DNA of 64,000 nucleotides, from the NCBI GenBank assembly GCA_024516155.1, contig JAJJXM010000014.1:558001-622000 (forward strand). Reading direction: 5' to 3'. This stretch comes from Pyronema omphalodes. Its lineage: Eukaryota; Ascomycota; Pezizomycetes; Pezizales; Pyronemataceae. The translations under genes were made by a program, and so were the position numbers. The notes under the pieces are model-generated. The model searched no databases. It saw only the letters and a program-made list of their open reading frames with translations, and was not told where the DNA came from. Positions 34,204-43,682 of the stretch are shown piece by piece. Within the stretch, counting starts at the first letter, position 1, and every line of letters starts with the position of its first letter.

Positions 34204-35985
34204 ATGAATACAACAAATGCACCCGCGCTTGACGTTTATATCCGGTCCCTCGCCGCATGCCTATCGCCCGGCGATTCCAAACAGTTTATTGGGCGCCAGA
34301 AGCTGTTTCAATTATTCGAATTCTCTGTACCAAATTCAATACGAACCAAAAAACACACTTTTCCGAAGAACGAGATACTCATACGACTTGAGTATTTGCT
34401 AAACTTTGAGGGACTGGCTGCTGAGCTAGATTGGCGAACGAAAGATAAAAGACTACTGGAATTAATTGTTGACGAAACCCATCGTCAAAAACTGTTTGCA
34501 GCGTCTGCTGATTACCATGCCACAAACCAACTCCCACCTCTAAATCCCGAGGTCTCTTGTCTTCATCTCGGAGATGCCGCAGTAAACGCCGACATTCGAT
34601 CGCTCGCTGCTGGTTTTGCTTTAGCCGACAATGGACAATTTATCGGACGAAAGAAGCTTATCCCCTTATGCTCAAGTTCTATACCTGACTATGTCACATT
34701 GGGGTCTGGATTTACATTATCACGGGATGAACTGATTGCTCAATTGACATCCCTACTCAATGTTGGCTTGGCAGGTGAGCTTGACTGGCGAGCAAGGGAT
34801 GGGAAGTTGGAAGAGTTGATAAAATGGCCCTCGGACCGACAAAATCTGATTTCAGCACAAGAGATGGTAACAGCCAATCTTCCACTGAGGAAATCAGCAA
34901 TCGAGACCTATATAAAATCGTTAGCCGCTGCATTCGCTCTCGGAGACAACGGACAGTTCATCGGACGCCGACAGCTTGTCCCACTGTGTGATAAATTCCT
35001 GCCAGAGAAAATAAATCTTGAGAACCACCTATTTTCAAAGGGCGAAATTCTATCAGGACTGACGACTATGTTAAATAGCGGCGGTCCCAATGGTTTAGCG
35101 GCTAACCTTGACGTGCGCGCCAAAGACGGAACACTTGGTGATTTGATCAAGTATCCCAGCCATCGCCAATTACTGGAATCTGCAAAAATATTAGCCACAG
35201 AGAATGCAATTCGACGCAAAGCTGCCACTGAAAAGTCCTCCGTGACAGGTGAAAGAATTCCCACGCCTTCAGAAACACGGAGTTCTACAACCGCGCCGTC
35301 TCCAACTCCTAGTGAACCGGTAAAGAGCAGCACAGATAGCACTATTCCGTTTGCCATTCAGCATGCGATCCTTCCAACACTTCAAAGCTTTTTAGAAGAA
35401 GCTTGCTACGAATACCTCAGCAAGGAACACCCTCAAGTCCTCCTTGCGAAAGGCTGGAGCATGCCTGAATCTGCGGAACTACATACGTATGCACAAGAAA
35501 TCCAGCCGCTTCTACCCGCCGCAACTGGTACTAGATTCAAGTCTTTGAGTGTTATTCGACACACGGCAGTGCATAGAATTCCTGTTTCTTTTACTCGCCT
35601 GTTTGAAATGATTGAGGATGCTGCATATGCTTGTGGATACTTGACCACCAGTGGATCTTACAGCAGTGTCTGTGGAAACGTGAAGCAACCCGTAATGACC
35701 ATGAAGGTTCTAGCACTCAAGGATGAGGTTTTGAAGTGGATGGAAAAGCGGGAGCAAGATGCACAGAATAAGGAAAAAGCGAAACAGAAGATAGCAGGTT
35801 TGATGGTTACTAAGAGCAACATTGAGATGGAGATAGCGAGGTTGAATGCGCTAATGAATGATAAACTTTCCATTGAGATGGAAATTGCGGAGCTCGAGGC
35901 ACAAATTATCAACAGCGGTGAAGAAGAACGAAAAGCGATTCGGAATTTCAAAATGGATGCTGAAAGGGTGCTTCTCTCTGAGTAA
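34204..35985 (+). CDS. Tandem-repeat protein with HEPN-like C-terminal domain (593 aa)
   Basis: Single exon. Three homologous domains of about 95 residues lie at 9-100, 126-220 and 232-328. Each starts with an IRSLAA-type helix, has a glycine turn and the signature QFIGR(K/R/Q), then IP and a K/R-x-E-[IL] helix, LLN, a GELDWRA(R/K)DG(K/T)L-type acidic turn and a final HR or DR helix. A Ser/Thr/Pro linker (340-380) leads to a helical domain at 382-482 that ends in VIRHTAVHRIPVSFTRLFEMI. The R-X4-H motif there (R452, H457, with His right after the Arg) matches the catalytic signature of HEPN ribonuclease domains. Residues about 505-590 form a Lys/Glu coiled coil. The paralogue starts about 750 bp downstream on the same strand. 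The repeat family is not one I can name, and the HEPN call is inference from pattern. Confidence 0.85.
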   Translation: MNTTNAPALDVYIRSLAACLSPGDSKQFIGRQKLFQLFEFSVPNSIRTKKHTFPKNEILIRLEYLLNFEGLAAELDWRTKDKRLLELIVDETHRQKLFAASADYHATNQLPPLNPEVSCLHLGDAAVNADIRSLAAGFALADNGQFIGRKKLIPLCSSSIPDYVTLGSGFTLSRDELIAQLTSLLNVGLAGELDWRARDGKLEELIKWPSDRQNLISAQEMVTANLPLRKSAIETYIKSLAAAFALGDNGQFIGRRQLVPLCDKFLPEKINLENHLFSKGEILSGLTTMLNSGGPNGLAANLDVRAKDGTLGDLIKYPSHRQLLESAKILATENAIRRKAATEKSSVTGERIPTPSETRSSTTAPSPTPSEPVKSSTDSTIPFAIQHAILPTLQSFLEEACYEYLSKEHPQVLLAKGWSMPESAELHTYAQEIQPLLPAATGTRFKSLSVIRHTAVHRIPVSFTRLFEMIEDAAYACGYLTTSGSYSSVCGNVKQPVMTMKVLALKDEVLKWMEKREQDAQNKEKAKQKIAGLMVTKSNIEMEIARLNALMNDKLSIEMEIAELEAQIINSGEEERKAIRNFKMDAERVLLSE

Positions 35986-36735
35986 GACGGCGAAGAAACA
36001 ACAGAACCGTGTGGAGTATTCTGGGGGTGTCCTTTGAGGAACTGAAGACATGGGGGAATGAAGCAATAAGGAAGGCGTATTGTGATTAACGAAATTCCCT
36101 AGGTTATTACGGTGGACTTTCACACCATATTATTTCTGAAAATATCATGTTCCATTTGTTATACCTGTTATGTTTTGCATGGCGCAGTGAATAATTCGAT
36201 GGATGGAATTCTTTCTGCGATAATGAATGTCTTTTGGTTTCAAACTACTTCGGAATTTGTATTCCTTTTTGTTCTCGCAAGTTATCAACTCCTTAACTGA
36301 ATCGCACATTGATCTTTCTATAACCCGCGAGTCCAAGTGACTATGATTCGGAGCGCCTGGGGTGGCCGGGGCACGATAGGTAAGTGCAAAGCCGCCTCCA
36401 TCCGCATGCATGCATCATCCAAAACCACCTCTTTGTTTCTATTCCGAACCCGCATAATACGTTTCCCCCAACAGTATCTTTTTCATTCATCACACACCTC
36501 CAGTAATGTACCTTACACGAGGATTTCAAAATTATCCTGTAATAATCTTCAACTTGACTCGGTTTTCACCCGCCGTCGAATATAACCCCATTATATCGAC
36601 CATTGCTTTATCTTCATAACCCCATCCCTCACTTTCTTTTTTTCCTTAACCTCCAAGGTACAAAAATTTTCTCATCAACTTTTATATTATTTTTTGTTTA
36701 CCTTCTCTCCCTAAGGAGAACTTACACTAAACGAA
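35986..36735. other. Spacer between the two paralogues
   Basis: 750 bp, AT-rich, with a pyrimidine-rich stretch before the next ATG. No gene is supported. Confidence 0.5.
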
Positions 36736-39700
36736 ATGAAAATTCCCCCAACGAAGAAGACGAAGATGACCACGACGTCGGCGTCGGCGTCAACCCACAC
36801 ACCCCCCTCTAATCCAGTTATCGCAGAATTAGACGCCTACATCCTATCCCTCTCCGCAAGTCACGCACTATCACCTCTAGGCCAATACATTGGAACTTCG
36901 CTCTTAACAACTCTTTGTAACGATACCATAAATGATGAATCATTATTAGGATGGCTTTATGTTGGGAATGGGAATCGGTGGTTGAAGGGAGGCGTTATGA
37001 AGAGGTTGAGAGAAATGTTGGAAGATATAGATACGGATTTGAATTTGGAAGTTAGGTTGAGGTGGTGTGTGGAGAGAGGGAGATTGGAGGAGTTGATTAG
37101 ATATCGGGGTCATGAGGAGAGGTTGTTGAAGAGGGAGGTGATTGCGGAGATATTGGGTGGTTATAAGAAGGAGGAACTAAAGCAGCGGTGGAGGGAGGAA
37201 ATGCTGCAATATGAGAGGATGGAAGTCGATAGAGATGATACTACCGATAAAACGATAGCCAGAATCTTCTCGCCGGCTCTTTCACCCAAGTCGTTGCCAA
37301 ACGACACTGAAACGATTCGGCGGGAGAATAATATACCTACCGCATCCTCGTCGGCATTGGAATTTCCGAAAGTTCCGGATGACGTATTAATACCGAAATA
37401 TGTATCGGAAATACCTAATCTTTCTTTGTCCTCCGCTGAATCTCCGGAATCCTTGGATCATATTCTATTTTCAGACGACGATACACGATCATCATCGGGA
37501 TCTGTTCTAGTCGAAAAACAGTCACCAGTGACACGCACTCCCACTTCACCCTCCGGCTCCCGGGAATTCCCACACGATCTATCATCAGACAACAAAGCGT
37601 GTCATCCAAACCCTTCCATCACTCCAACCCCAATCCGCGAATCAGCCAAGACACCGACGAAAATACACAGACTCCCTCAAGATAGAACCTCCCTAGATTC
37701 CTACATCCGCTCCATAGTTGCAAGTCTTTGTCTCGACAGCAACGGCCAGTTCATCGGCTCTGAAAATCTACTTACGCACTGCGTTTCATTTATCCCTAGC
37801 TCCCCGGGTCATAGGGTTTTCTTACCAGACAGGAGAACGTATACGAAACCCGAAGTTATTGCGAGAATGACATATTTACTGACTTCTGGGGGTCTGACGG
37901 AGGAGGTGGAGGTATTGGCTTTGGCAAATGACTGGAAGGCATTGGACGCGATGATATCGATTCCAGGACATCGGGATAATGTGAAGTGCCAACCCAAGCT
38001 TGTCATGGCGAATTCACCGGCTCCGCAGCAGGAAGAAGTAGAAAACCTGGATGAGGAAGATGAGTCTGGGATGCTTACAGAAGACCCATTACCAGAATCC
38101 TGGCAAAAGTTAGGCTCGGAAGAAGGAGAAGAACTGGATCAGGAAGAAGAGTTCGGGATGCTGACAGAACTTTTCTTAAGACACGCTTCGTCAAATTTTC
38201 ACAAAGATACCCCCAGGGAAGAAATGATAAAACTTATCTTCATCAGATCTCTCTGCGCTTCCTTATGTATGGATGATTTCGGAAACTTTGTGGGCCGCAG
38301 AAAACTCCTCACCCTCTGTAGTTATGCTCTCCCGGATAAGCTGGATCAGATGCAGGCGGTTGGTTATGGTCTGGCATTTCATAAGTCGGAGATAATAAGG
38401 AGGATAGATGATATGCTGAAGTACGAGGGCTTGGATAATGATCTGGTATGGCATATGGAAAATGGAAGACTGATGGAGTTAACACCAGTTCTAAGTCATA
38501 GAGCGAGACTTGAGAAGGCTATGGATAGGATTCATAATCTAAGGTTACACGAAGGGTATGAAGTACCGGAGATGGGGTCCGCCGCAATGGAAGCGGCGGA
38601 GGAGATGGAATATAATGCCGCGGAAATGTCAGAGGAGATGGAATCGGAACCGCTGCAGGAATTTACTGATGATGACGACATGGATGAGTCGGCTTCATAT
38701 TATGATGCGGACTCTGAATTCGATGTTTCATTGACGACATATGGCGATGACTCGGATCATTCTAATTCCGAGGTTGATGTTGACGAGGGATTATCCGATT
38801 TGTACCAGTCGTACCCTGGATCGGCGGTCGTCTCCGAGGACGAAGAATCGGTATATGCAAGATCTGATCACGATGAATCCGAATACACAGAATCAGAAGA
38901 CGAACAATCAGAATCCGGAGAATTCGAACCTGGAGAATCAGACGAATCAGAATCAGACGAAGAAGATTCCGAGGAAGACGAAACTGAAGAAGAAGAATCC
39001 GATGATAATGAATCACACCACGGCATTGAATTCGGCACCGACTGGGAGTCATCTGATTCCGAATCATCTACCGATACCGAGTCACCCGATACCTCATTAT
39101 CCTGTTCTGATCTACCAGCACCTTTTCAACCATTCTTAACTTCAATGCAAATCTCCTATCTTCACCAACTTGCGCCTCACTTCCAACCATCTCTCACACC
39201 CCTGCAGGCTGTCCCAGCCCCCTCTGACCGCCTTGCAGTTCTGGATGATCATCTGCGCTCTCTCACAGCTGCAATCTGTCTCGGTCCCTCTGGCAACTAT
39301 GTCGGCCGCAATGAGCTTCTCCGCCTTGTATCGAAATTCTCTCCCGATATCAGTAATGTGGGAGAGTTTTTGTACTCACTGGCGGAGGTATCTGCTAGGC
39401 TCATTTCATTGCTTGATGATAACAATCTCGGGGGAGCTTTGGAATGGTTAGTAGAACAGCATAGGCTGGAGTATTTCATTTCCCACGAGCATCATCTAGA
39501 CATGTTAAGGCATTCCGAGTCCAGGGCTGCGGAGGACGAGAACAAGAAGCGTGCAGCTTCGCTTCCAGAATCCAACAACAACGACGACGAAACCTACATC
39601 CCATACGATGTACAATACCAGTTCATACAGCAGCTACAATCAGCACTAGAACTCGCCTGCTTTACATGGCTACATTCCAACCACCCAGAGTTCTTGGAAG

Positions 39701-40158
39701 GAAATAATTGGAAAGTTCCAGAAGCTGCTAATTTGGAGAAGTATATCAATATTATCCATGGTCCATTTCTTGTGGCGGTACCGACAAAGATTAAAGATGC
39801 TATGTTGCGCATTTATAACCTGGCTATTCATCGTGAGCCGTTGAATGTGAAACAGATTTTCGGAATTATTGACTCAGCGGCTTCTTCGTGCAGGTTTTTG
39901 GCACGCTGTGGGAAGTTTAAAGGGAAAATGACTTCGGTGGATGAAAAGAAGGTTCCTTTAAAGAAAATTAAGAAGTTGAGGCAGAAATTATTGACGTTTA
40001 CGAAACGGTATAAGTTTGATAAAGAACGGATTAAGCAGTGTAAGGAAACGTTGAAAAAGCGTCTGGATCAGGTTGAGATGTTGAGAAGGGAGATTTTGGA
40101 GGCGGAAAAGATGGAGAAGAAGTTTAATAGTTGGTTTAAGGAGAATCTTCGAAGCTGA
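36736..40158 (+). CDS. Large paralogue: four repeat domains, acidic region, HEPN-like domain (1,140 aa)
   Basis: Single exon. Repeat domains lie at about 31-136, 319-417, 497-598 and 835-926, recognised by QYIGT, QFIGS, NFVGR and NYVGR in the same position as QFIGR in the neighbour gene, each within an I-R/L-S-L/I helix context. Residues about 637-790 are a strongly acidic Asp/Glu/Ser stretch, which suggests a histone-, RNA- or nuclease-inhibitor-type disordered region. The C-terminal domain (957-1056) matches the neighbour's HEPN-like domain, including the HPEFLEGNNW and NLAIHREPLNVKQIFGIID segments. The Arg of the R-X4-H motif aligns with Tyr1027, and an Arg sits two residues earlier (R1025-X6-H1032). 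A Lys-rich coiled coil (1074-1131) ends the protein. The pair clearly arose by duplication and then diverged widely. Confidence 0.85.
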   Translation: MKIPPTKKTKMTTTSASASTHTPPSNPVIAELDAYILSLSASHALSPLGQYIGTSLLTTLCNDTINDESLLGWLYVGNGNRWLKGGVMKRLREMLEDIDTDLNLEVRLRWCVERGRLEELIRYRGHEERLLKREVIAEILGGYKKEELKQRWREEMLQYERMEVDRDDTTDKTIARIFSPALSPKSLPNDTETIRRENNIPTASSSALEFPKVPDDVLIPKYVSEIPNLSLSSAESPESLDHILFSDDDTRSSSGSVLVEKQSPVTRTPTSPSGSREFPHDLSSDNKACHPNPSITPTPIRESAKTPTKIHRLPQDRTSLDSYIRSIVASLCLDSNGQFIGSENLLTHCVSFIPSSPGHRVFLPDRRTYTKPEVIARMTYLLTSGGLTEEVEVLALANDWKALDAMISIPGHRDNVKCQPKLVMANSPAPQQEEVENLDEEDESGMLTEDPLPESWQKLGSEEGEELDQEEEFGMLTELFLRHASSNFHKDTPREEMIKLIFIRSLCASLCMDDFGNFVGRRKLLTLCSYALPDKLDQMQAVGYGLAFHKSEIIRRIDDMLKYEGLDNDLVWHMENGRLMELTPVLSHRARLEKAMDRIHNLRLHEGYEVPEMGSAAMEAAEEMEYNAAEMSEEMESEPLQEFTDDDDMDESASYYDADSEFDVSLTTYGDDSDHSNSEVDVDEGLSDLYQSYPGSAVVSEDEESVYARSDHDESEYTESEDEQSESGEFEPGESDESESDEEDSEEDETEEEESDDNESHHGIEFGTDWESSDSESSTDTESPDTSLSCSDLPAPFQPFLTSMQISYLHQLAPHFQPSLTPLQAVPAPSDRLAVLDDHLRSLTAAICLGPSGNYVGRNELLRLVSKFSPDISNVGEFLYSLAEVSARLISLLDDNNLGGALEWLVEQHRLEYFISHEHHLDMLRHSESRAAEDENKKRAASLPESNNNDDETYIPYDVQYQFIQQLQSALELACFTWLHSNHPEFLEGNNWKVPEAANLEKYINIIHGPFLVAVPTKIKDAMLRIYNLAIHREPLNVKQIFGIIDSAASSCRFLARCGKFKGKMTSVDEKKVPLKKIKKLRQKLLTFTKRYKFDKERIKQCKETLKKRLDQVEMLRREILEAEKMEKKFNSWFKENLRS

Positions 40159-41939
40159 ATTTTGGTTGTTAATACTAAGATGGAGAATATTGTTCTTGGA
40201 GAACCTGGGTTACGACACTATTAGTATTTTTTAGTCTTCTGGTTTTGTTTTCTACTTAATCGGTTTATGTTATAGCACACTGTAATCTAATATACCAGAG
40301 AGAATATAATACGTGTTGAAAGCCGATTTCATTACTCGTAACAATGTGTCTGAGAATATGGAAATCAGTGATCTGCCATTTACATTGTTCAATTAAAATT
40401 CATTTCTTAATCTCAATCATACTCTGACCAAAGCCCGTAGAGCCTATGTACGACATCGGAAATCCATATACCATCCATGTAGTCTAAGTCATACAACGAG
40501 ACTTTCAAATCCCCTAATACGATTTCTCCCAAGCCCATTCCAACGATCGTCTACACCCAAGAAATCATGGGCCAGCTACTGTAAGTCTTTTGAGAACAAA
40601 CTGCCAATCAAGAAGCACCTGTAAGAACAACATGAAAAACTTTCTATAGGCCTTCATATCACTACACTACTGCAGTCCTTCCAGTTTCCAGTTTCCAGTT
40701 AACATTATTTGTTTGTCTGTTTATTTCAATCATAAACCGACCGAGACCTCAAAAGCCTATACAGGACACCAAGAAATACCAGAATCCTGTTCTTCTAATG
40801 AGCCCCCCTAATCTCCTCCCTCCCAGAATCGCCGAAAAGAAAAAAAAAAAAAAAAGCCCAAAATTCCCTACAAAATATTCATGTTGCGAGTGATTGATCG
40901 GGTAAATAATGATATCCACGTGATGAGATTTTGGTCGATTAAAAATGATGTCCCGTTATTTCTCCACCGGTACCATTCCGGTTCTTTTCTGGCGCTTAAT
41001 ACGCGATTATGCAGGATAAAACTGCTATAGTATTGTCGGCTATTGAGTTGGCTGATGATATTGCCCCTCATACGGCACGGGCTACATGATCCATAATCTA
41101 TGCAGCAACACATATTGTTTCACTCTCGGTAGATAGACCTTCGTCTTATTCCAGGAACCAACCGGCGAAGTTTGTGGAAGCAATATGAATATTAGGAGTC
41201 ATCCCTAATGTGGTAATGATGATTTTAACCGAAAGTATACTGTGGGGTAGATAAGTGAAGGGGTTGTTAAATCCGAAAACAGTATATTCCTTCTGTGAAG
41301 AGCACGCAATAGTGGATTATGACGTGCGTATATATATATATATATATATTGATCTGATATCTTGGCCAAGATTCTGTATTACTACATATTTCACGCTAGG
41401 AGGCCGAAAACCAAAGAAATGACTTGCATATAACTGACTCGTCCGAGTGACGGCGTGATGAAGCTAACGCGGTACTGCGCGAGTTGATGCAAAACATACT
41501 GCATTCGCCGATCCCGATCCCGATGCGGCTCCGACGGTTCCTGCGTTTATGTGTATCGGCATCGGGATCGGCAGAACCATAGGAAGCGGACTGATCGCCG
41601 CCACTAACGCATCCTTGCTCACCCGTTCCTGCGTTGCGTATTACGTCACTTCCATATCCATATCCACATCCTGCTACGAAAACCAGATGGAGGATAATCC
41701 TACAGATTCCAGCTTCAGCTGGTTTAAAGAAGTGGATTGTTCTACGATTTCTTCCCTCCAGTACCTATCACCTATCCTCTACTTTGCACCTCAATCGTTT
41801 GGTACATAAATTCCCTTATTCTTTCGGCACAACACTCTCCAATTATTCTGCACTTTTGTCCAGTCCGCTTTTATCTCCTCCTAAAACCCCTCTTGTTAGA
41901 TTCACTTCTACACCACCCTACTTTCGTTTTACGGCAACA
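40159..41939. other. Intergenic region with a TA microsatellite and a strong inverted repeat
   Basis: About 1.8 kb with no supported gene. There is a poly-A run at about 40840-40855 and a (TA)n tract at about 41331-41349. A perfect 12-bp inverted repeat (41507-41518 with 41561-41572) lies about 370 bp before the next ATG. Pyrimidine-rich 5' UTR from about 41730. Confidence 0.5.
41507..41572. repeat. Inverted repeat upstream of the His/Arg repeat gene
   Basis: GCCGATCCCGAT at 41507-41518 is the exact reverse complement of ATCGGGATCGGC at 41561-41572. The left arm contains a second CCCGAT that allows an alternative register. It could form a hairpin or be a palindromic binding site. Confidence 0.6.
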
Positions 41940-43433
41940 ATGGTCGGCCCTTCAAACCCTGATACTATCGCTACCCTCATCGAGGCTGTTCCTTCCGATG
42001 GAATGGTAGCCTCTGGCCTTGGGGGCAATCCGCCCCGTCCTACTCTTCCCCATAAACCATCAATGCGTATTGCTGGCCGGCCTGATATCCTCCATGACGA
42101 CCTTGAGGCTAGTGTTGATAAGAGGAAACTCGACGGATTAATGCTTGATGTTCAAGTTCCTGATGATGTTCTTATCGATGGAGATGAATACGATACCCTT
42201 GATGATGCAATTGATACGAATATGCATCGTGAAACATCTTATATGACGTATGAGGATAAGGAAAAGTCCCGCCACAGACAGGTTGCAGGGATTAAGGAGG
42301 AGGAACTGGTGGCAGAGGAAATGGAGAGGAGGTTGAGAAGGTTGGCGGAAAAGGAGAAGTTTTTAAGTGAGAAGGAAAGGGTGTTGGAGGAGAAGGAGAG
42401 ACTTCTGACGGCTAGCTTCGGGGAAAAGAAGCCGGAGGCAAATCCTTTGGGGAGGATGATGGATGCTATTCATGATGCTTTCCACAGGGAACCCAGGGTT
42501 GATCATCGAGCCCCCGAACAGCAAATAATGGAACATAGATCACAGGAACAACAGCCAGGTCATAGATACCAGGACGAGCATAGAATGGATCATCAGTCCC
42601 AAGATTCGCACAGAATGGACCATCGGGCTCAGGAGGAGCACAGCATGAGCCATAGATTCGAAGATGAATACAGGACGGACCATCGGGCTGACCATCGGGC
42701 TGAAACGGATCACAGAATAGACCACCGGGCCCAGGAGGAGGACAGGATGAGCAATAGATTCCAAGATGACCACAGATTGGATCATCGCGCTGAGCATCGA
42801 GCTGAAGAACAGCACAGGCTGGATCATCGAGCGCAGGAACCGATAATGGGTCATCGATCCCAAGAGGAGCACAGAATGAACTATCGCGCCGAGGACCAGC
42901 ACAGACTGGACCATCGATCCCATGATGAACACCGAATGGGCCATCGCGCTGAGGAGGAGCACAGACTGGACCATAGATCCCAGGATACGCACAGAATGAG
43001 CCCTAGATCCCAGGATGAGCACAGAACTAGCCCTATATCCCAGAACGAGCACAGAATGAGCCCTATATTCCAAAACGAGCACAAAATGAGCCATAACACC
43101 GGAAAGGAGCACTGGATGGATCACCGTTCCCAGGACCAACAGCTCGGCCATCGGTCTCAGGATGAGCACAGAACGACTCATCGGGCCGAGGAGCACAGAA
43201 TGGATCACAGATCCCAAGACCAACAGCTGGGTCACAGATCCCATGATGAACACAGCACGAACTATCGGGCTAAGGAAGAGCACAGCATGGATCATCGAAC
43301 CAATTCGCAACAACCAACCATGAGCCACCGCTCTACAGACGGCAGGATGGACCATCGTGCTGCACCACAGGATACTAAGTTGAGCCACCGAAGTGTTGAT
43401 ACTCGGGCTCAGGAGGACCACCAAGCGGATTAG
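41940..43433 (+). CDS. His/Arg/Asp tandem-repeat protein, frame ended by a TAG before an open continuation
   Basis: Start at the ATG at 41940 (MVGPSNPDTIATLIEAVP), since upstream only non-ATG starts exist. It encodes 497 aa to the TAG at 43431-43433. Residues about 110-160 are a Glu/Arg/Lys coiled coil (ERRLRRLAEKEKFLSEKER). From about 42500 the protein is some 30 degenerate repeats of 9-12 residues built on H-R-M-D-H-R-S-Q-D-E. The repeat is pure enough to leave a long antisense open frame. After the TAG the same frame stays open for 82 codons to a TGA at 43680, continuing first in the same repeat style and then into a Cys-rich end (separate entry). Either the stop is a recent mutation or the two parts are joined in some other way. 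Confidence 0.7.
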   Translation: MVGPSNPDTIATLIEAVPSDGMVASGLGGNPPRPTLPHKPSMRIAGRPDILHDDLEASVDKRKLDGLMLDVQVPDDVLIDGDEYDTLDDAIDTNMHRETSYMTYEDKEKSRHRQVAGIKEEELVAEEMERRLRRLAEKEKFLSEKERVLEEKERLLTASFGEKKPEANPLGRMMDAIHDAFHREPRVDHRAPEQQIMEHRSQEQQPGHRYQDEHRMDHQSQDSHRMDHRAQEEHSMSHRFEDEYRTDHRADHRAETDHRIDHRAQEEDRMSNRFQDDHRLDHRAEHRAEEQHRLDHRAQEPIMGHRSQEEHRMNYRAEDQHRLDHRSHDEHRMGHRAEEEHRLDHRSQDTHRMSPRSQDEHRTSPISQNEHRMSPIFQNEHKMSHNTGKEHWMDHRSQDQQLGHRSQDEHRTTHRAEEHRMDHRSQDQQLGHRSHDEHSTNYRAKEEHSMDHRTNSQQPTMSHRSTDGRMDHRAAPQDTKLSHRSVDTRAQEDHQAD

Positions 43434-43682
43434 AGATCCAACCATCGAGCTAATGTAGAATCCCGTCTGGATCACAGAGTAGAGCCCCGTGGAATTGAAG
43501 AACCCAAGTTTGATCGCCGCGGGAAGGAGGTGGAGCACCGTGTGGACAATCTGTCGAAGGATCCGTTGGTTTTGGCCAAGAAGATTATGGATGACTGGGA
43601 ATTTTGTGCTTGTGATCGTTGTCGTTGTAAGGAAACTAAGGATCAGGCTTGTAGATGCGGCAAGTGTATCTGTAAAAAGTGA
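43434..43682 (+). CDS. In-frame continuation with a Cys-rich C-terminal motif
   Basis: 82 codons in the same frame as the repeat gene, directly after its TAG. It begins with the same repeat style (SNHRANVESRLDHRVEPRG), then VEHRVDNLSKDPL, then a helix and the motif CACDRCRCKETKDQACRCGK and CICKK. That is nine Cys in about 26 residues, a spacing that suggests a metal-binding knot. Such a motif would not survive by chance in untranslated DNA, so the full gene very likely ended at 43682. A 39-bp GT-AG segment could remove the stop in frame, but it is too short and weak to be a convincing intron. Confidence 0.6.
   Translation, partial: RSNHRANVESRLDHRVEPRGIEEPKFDRRGKEVEHRVDNLSKDPLVLAKKIMDDWEFCACDRCRCKETKDQACRCGKCICKK

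Noticed and set aside
43395..43433. 39-bp GT-AG intron that would remove the TAG in the repeat gene
   Set aside because: Shorter than introns usually seen in this group (shortest supported here is 50 bp), with a weak GTTGAT donor and no branch sequence.
42540..43538. 332-codon minus-strand ORF
   Set aside because: It is the antisense of the His/Arg repeat region; the repeat alone keeps the frame open.
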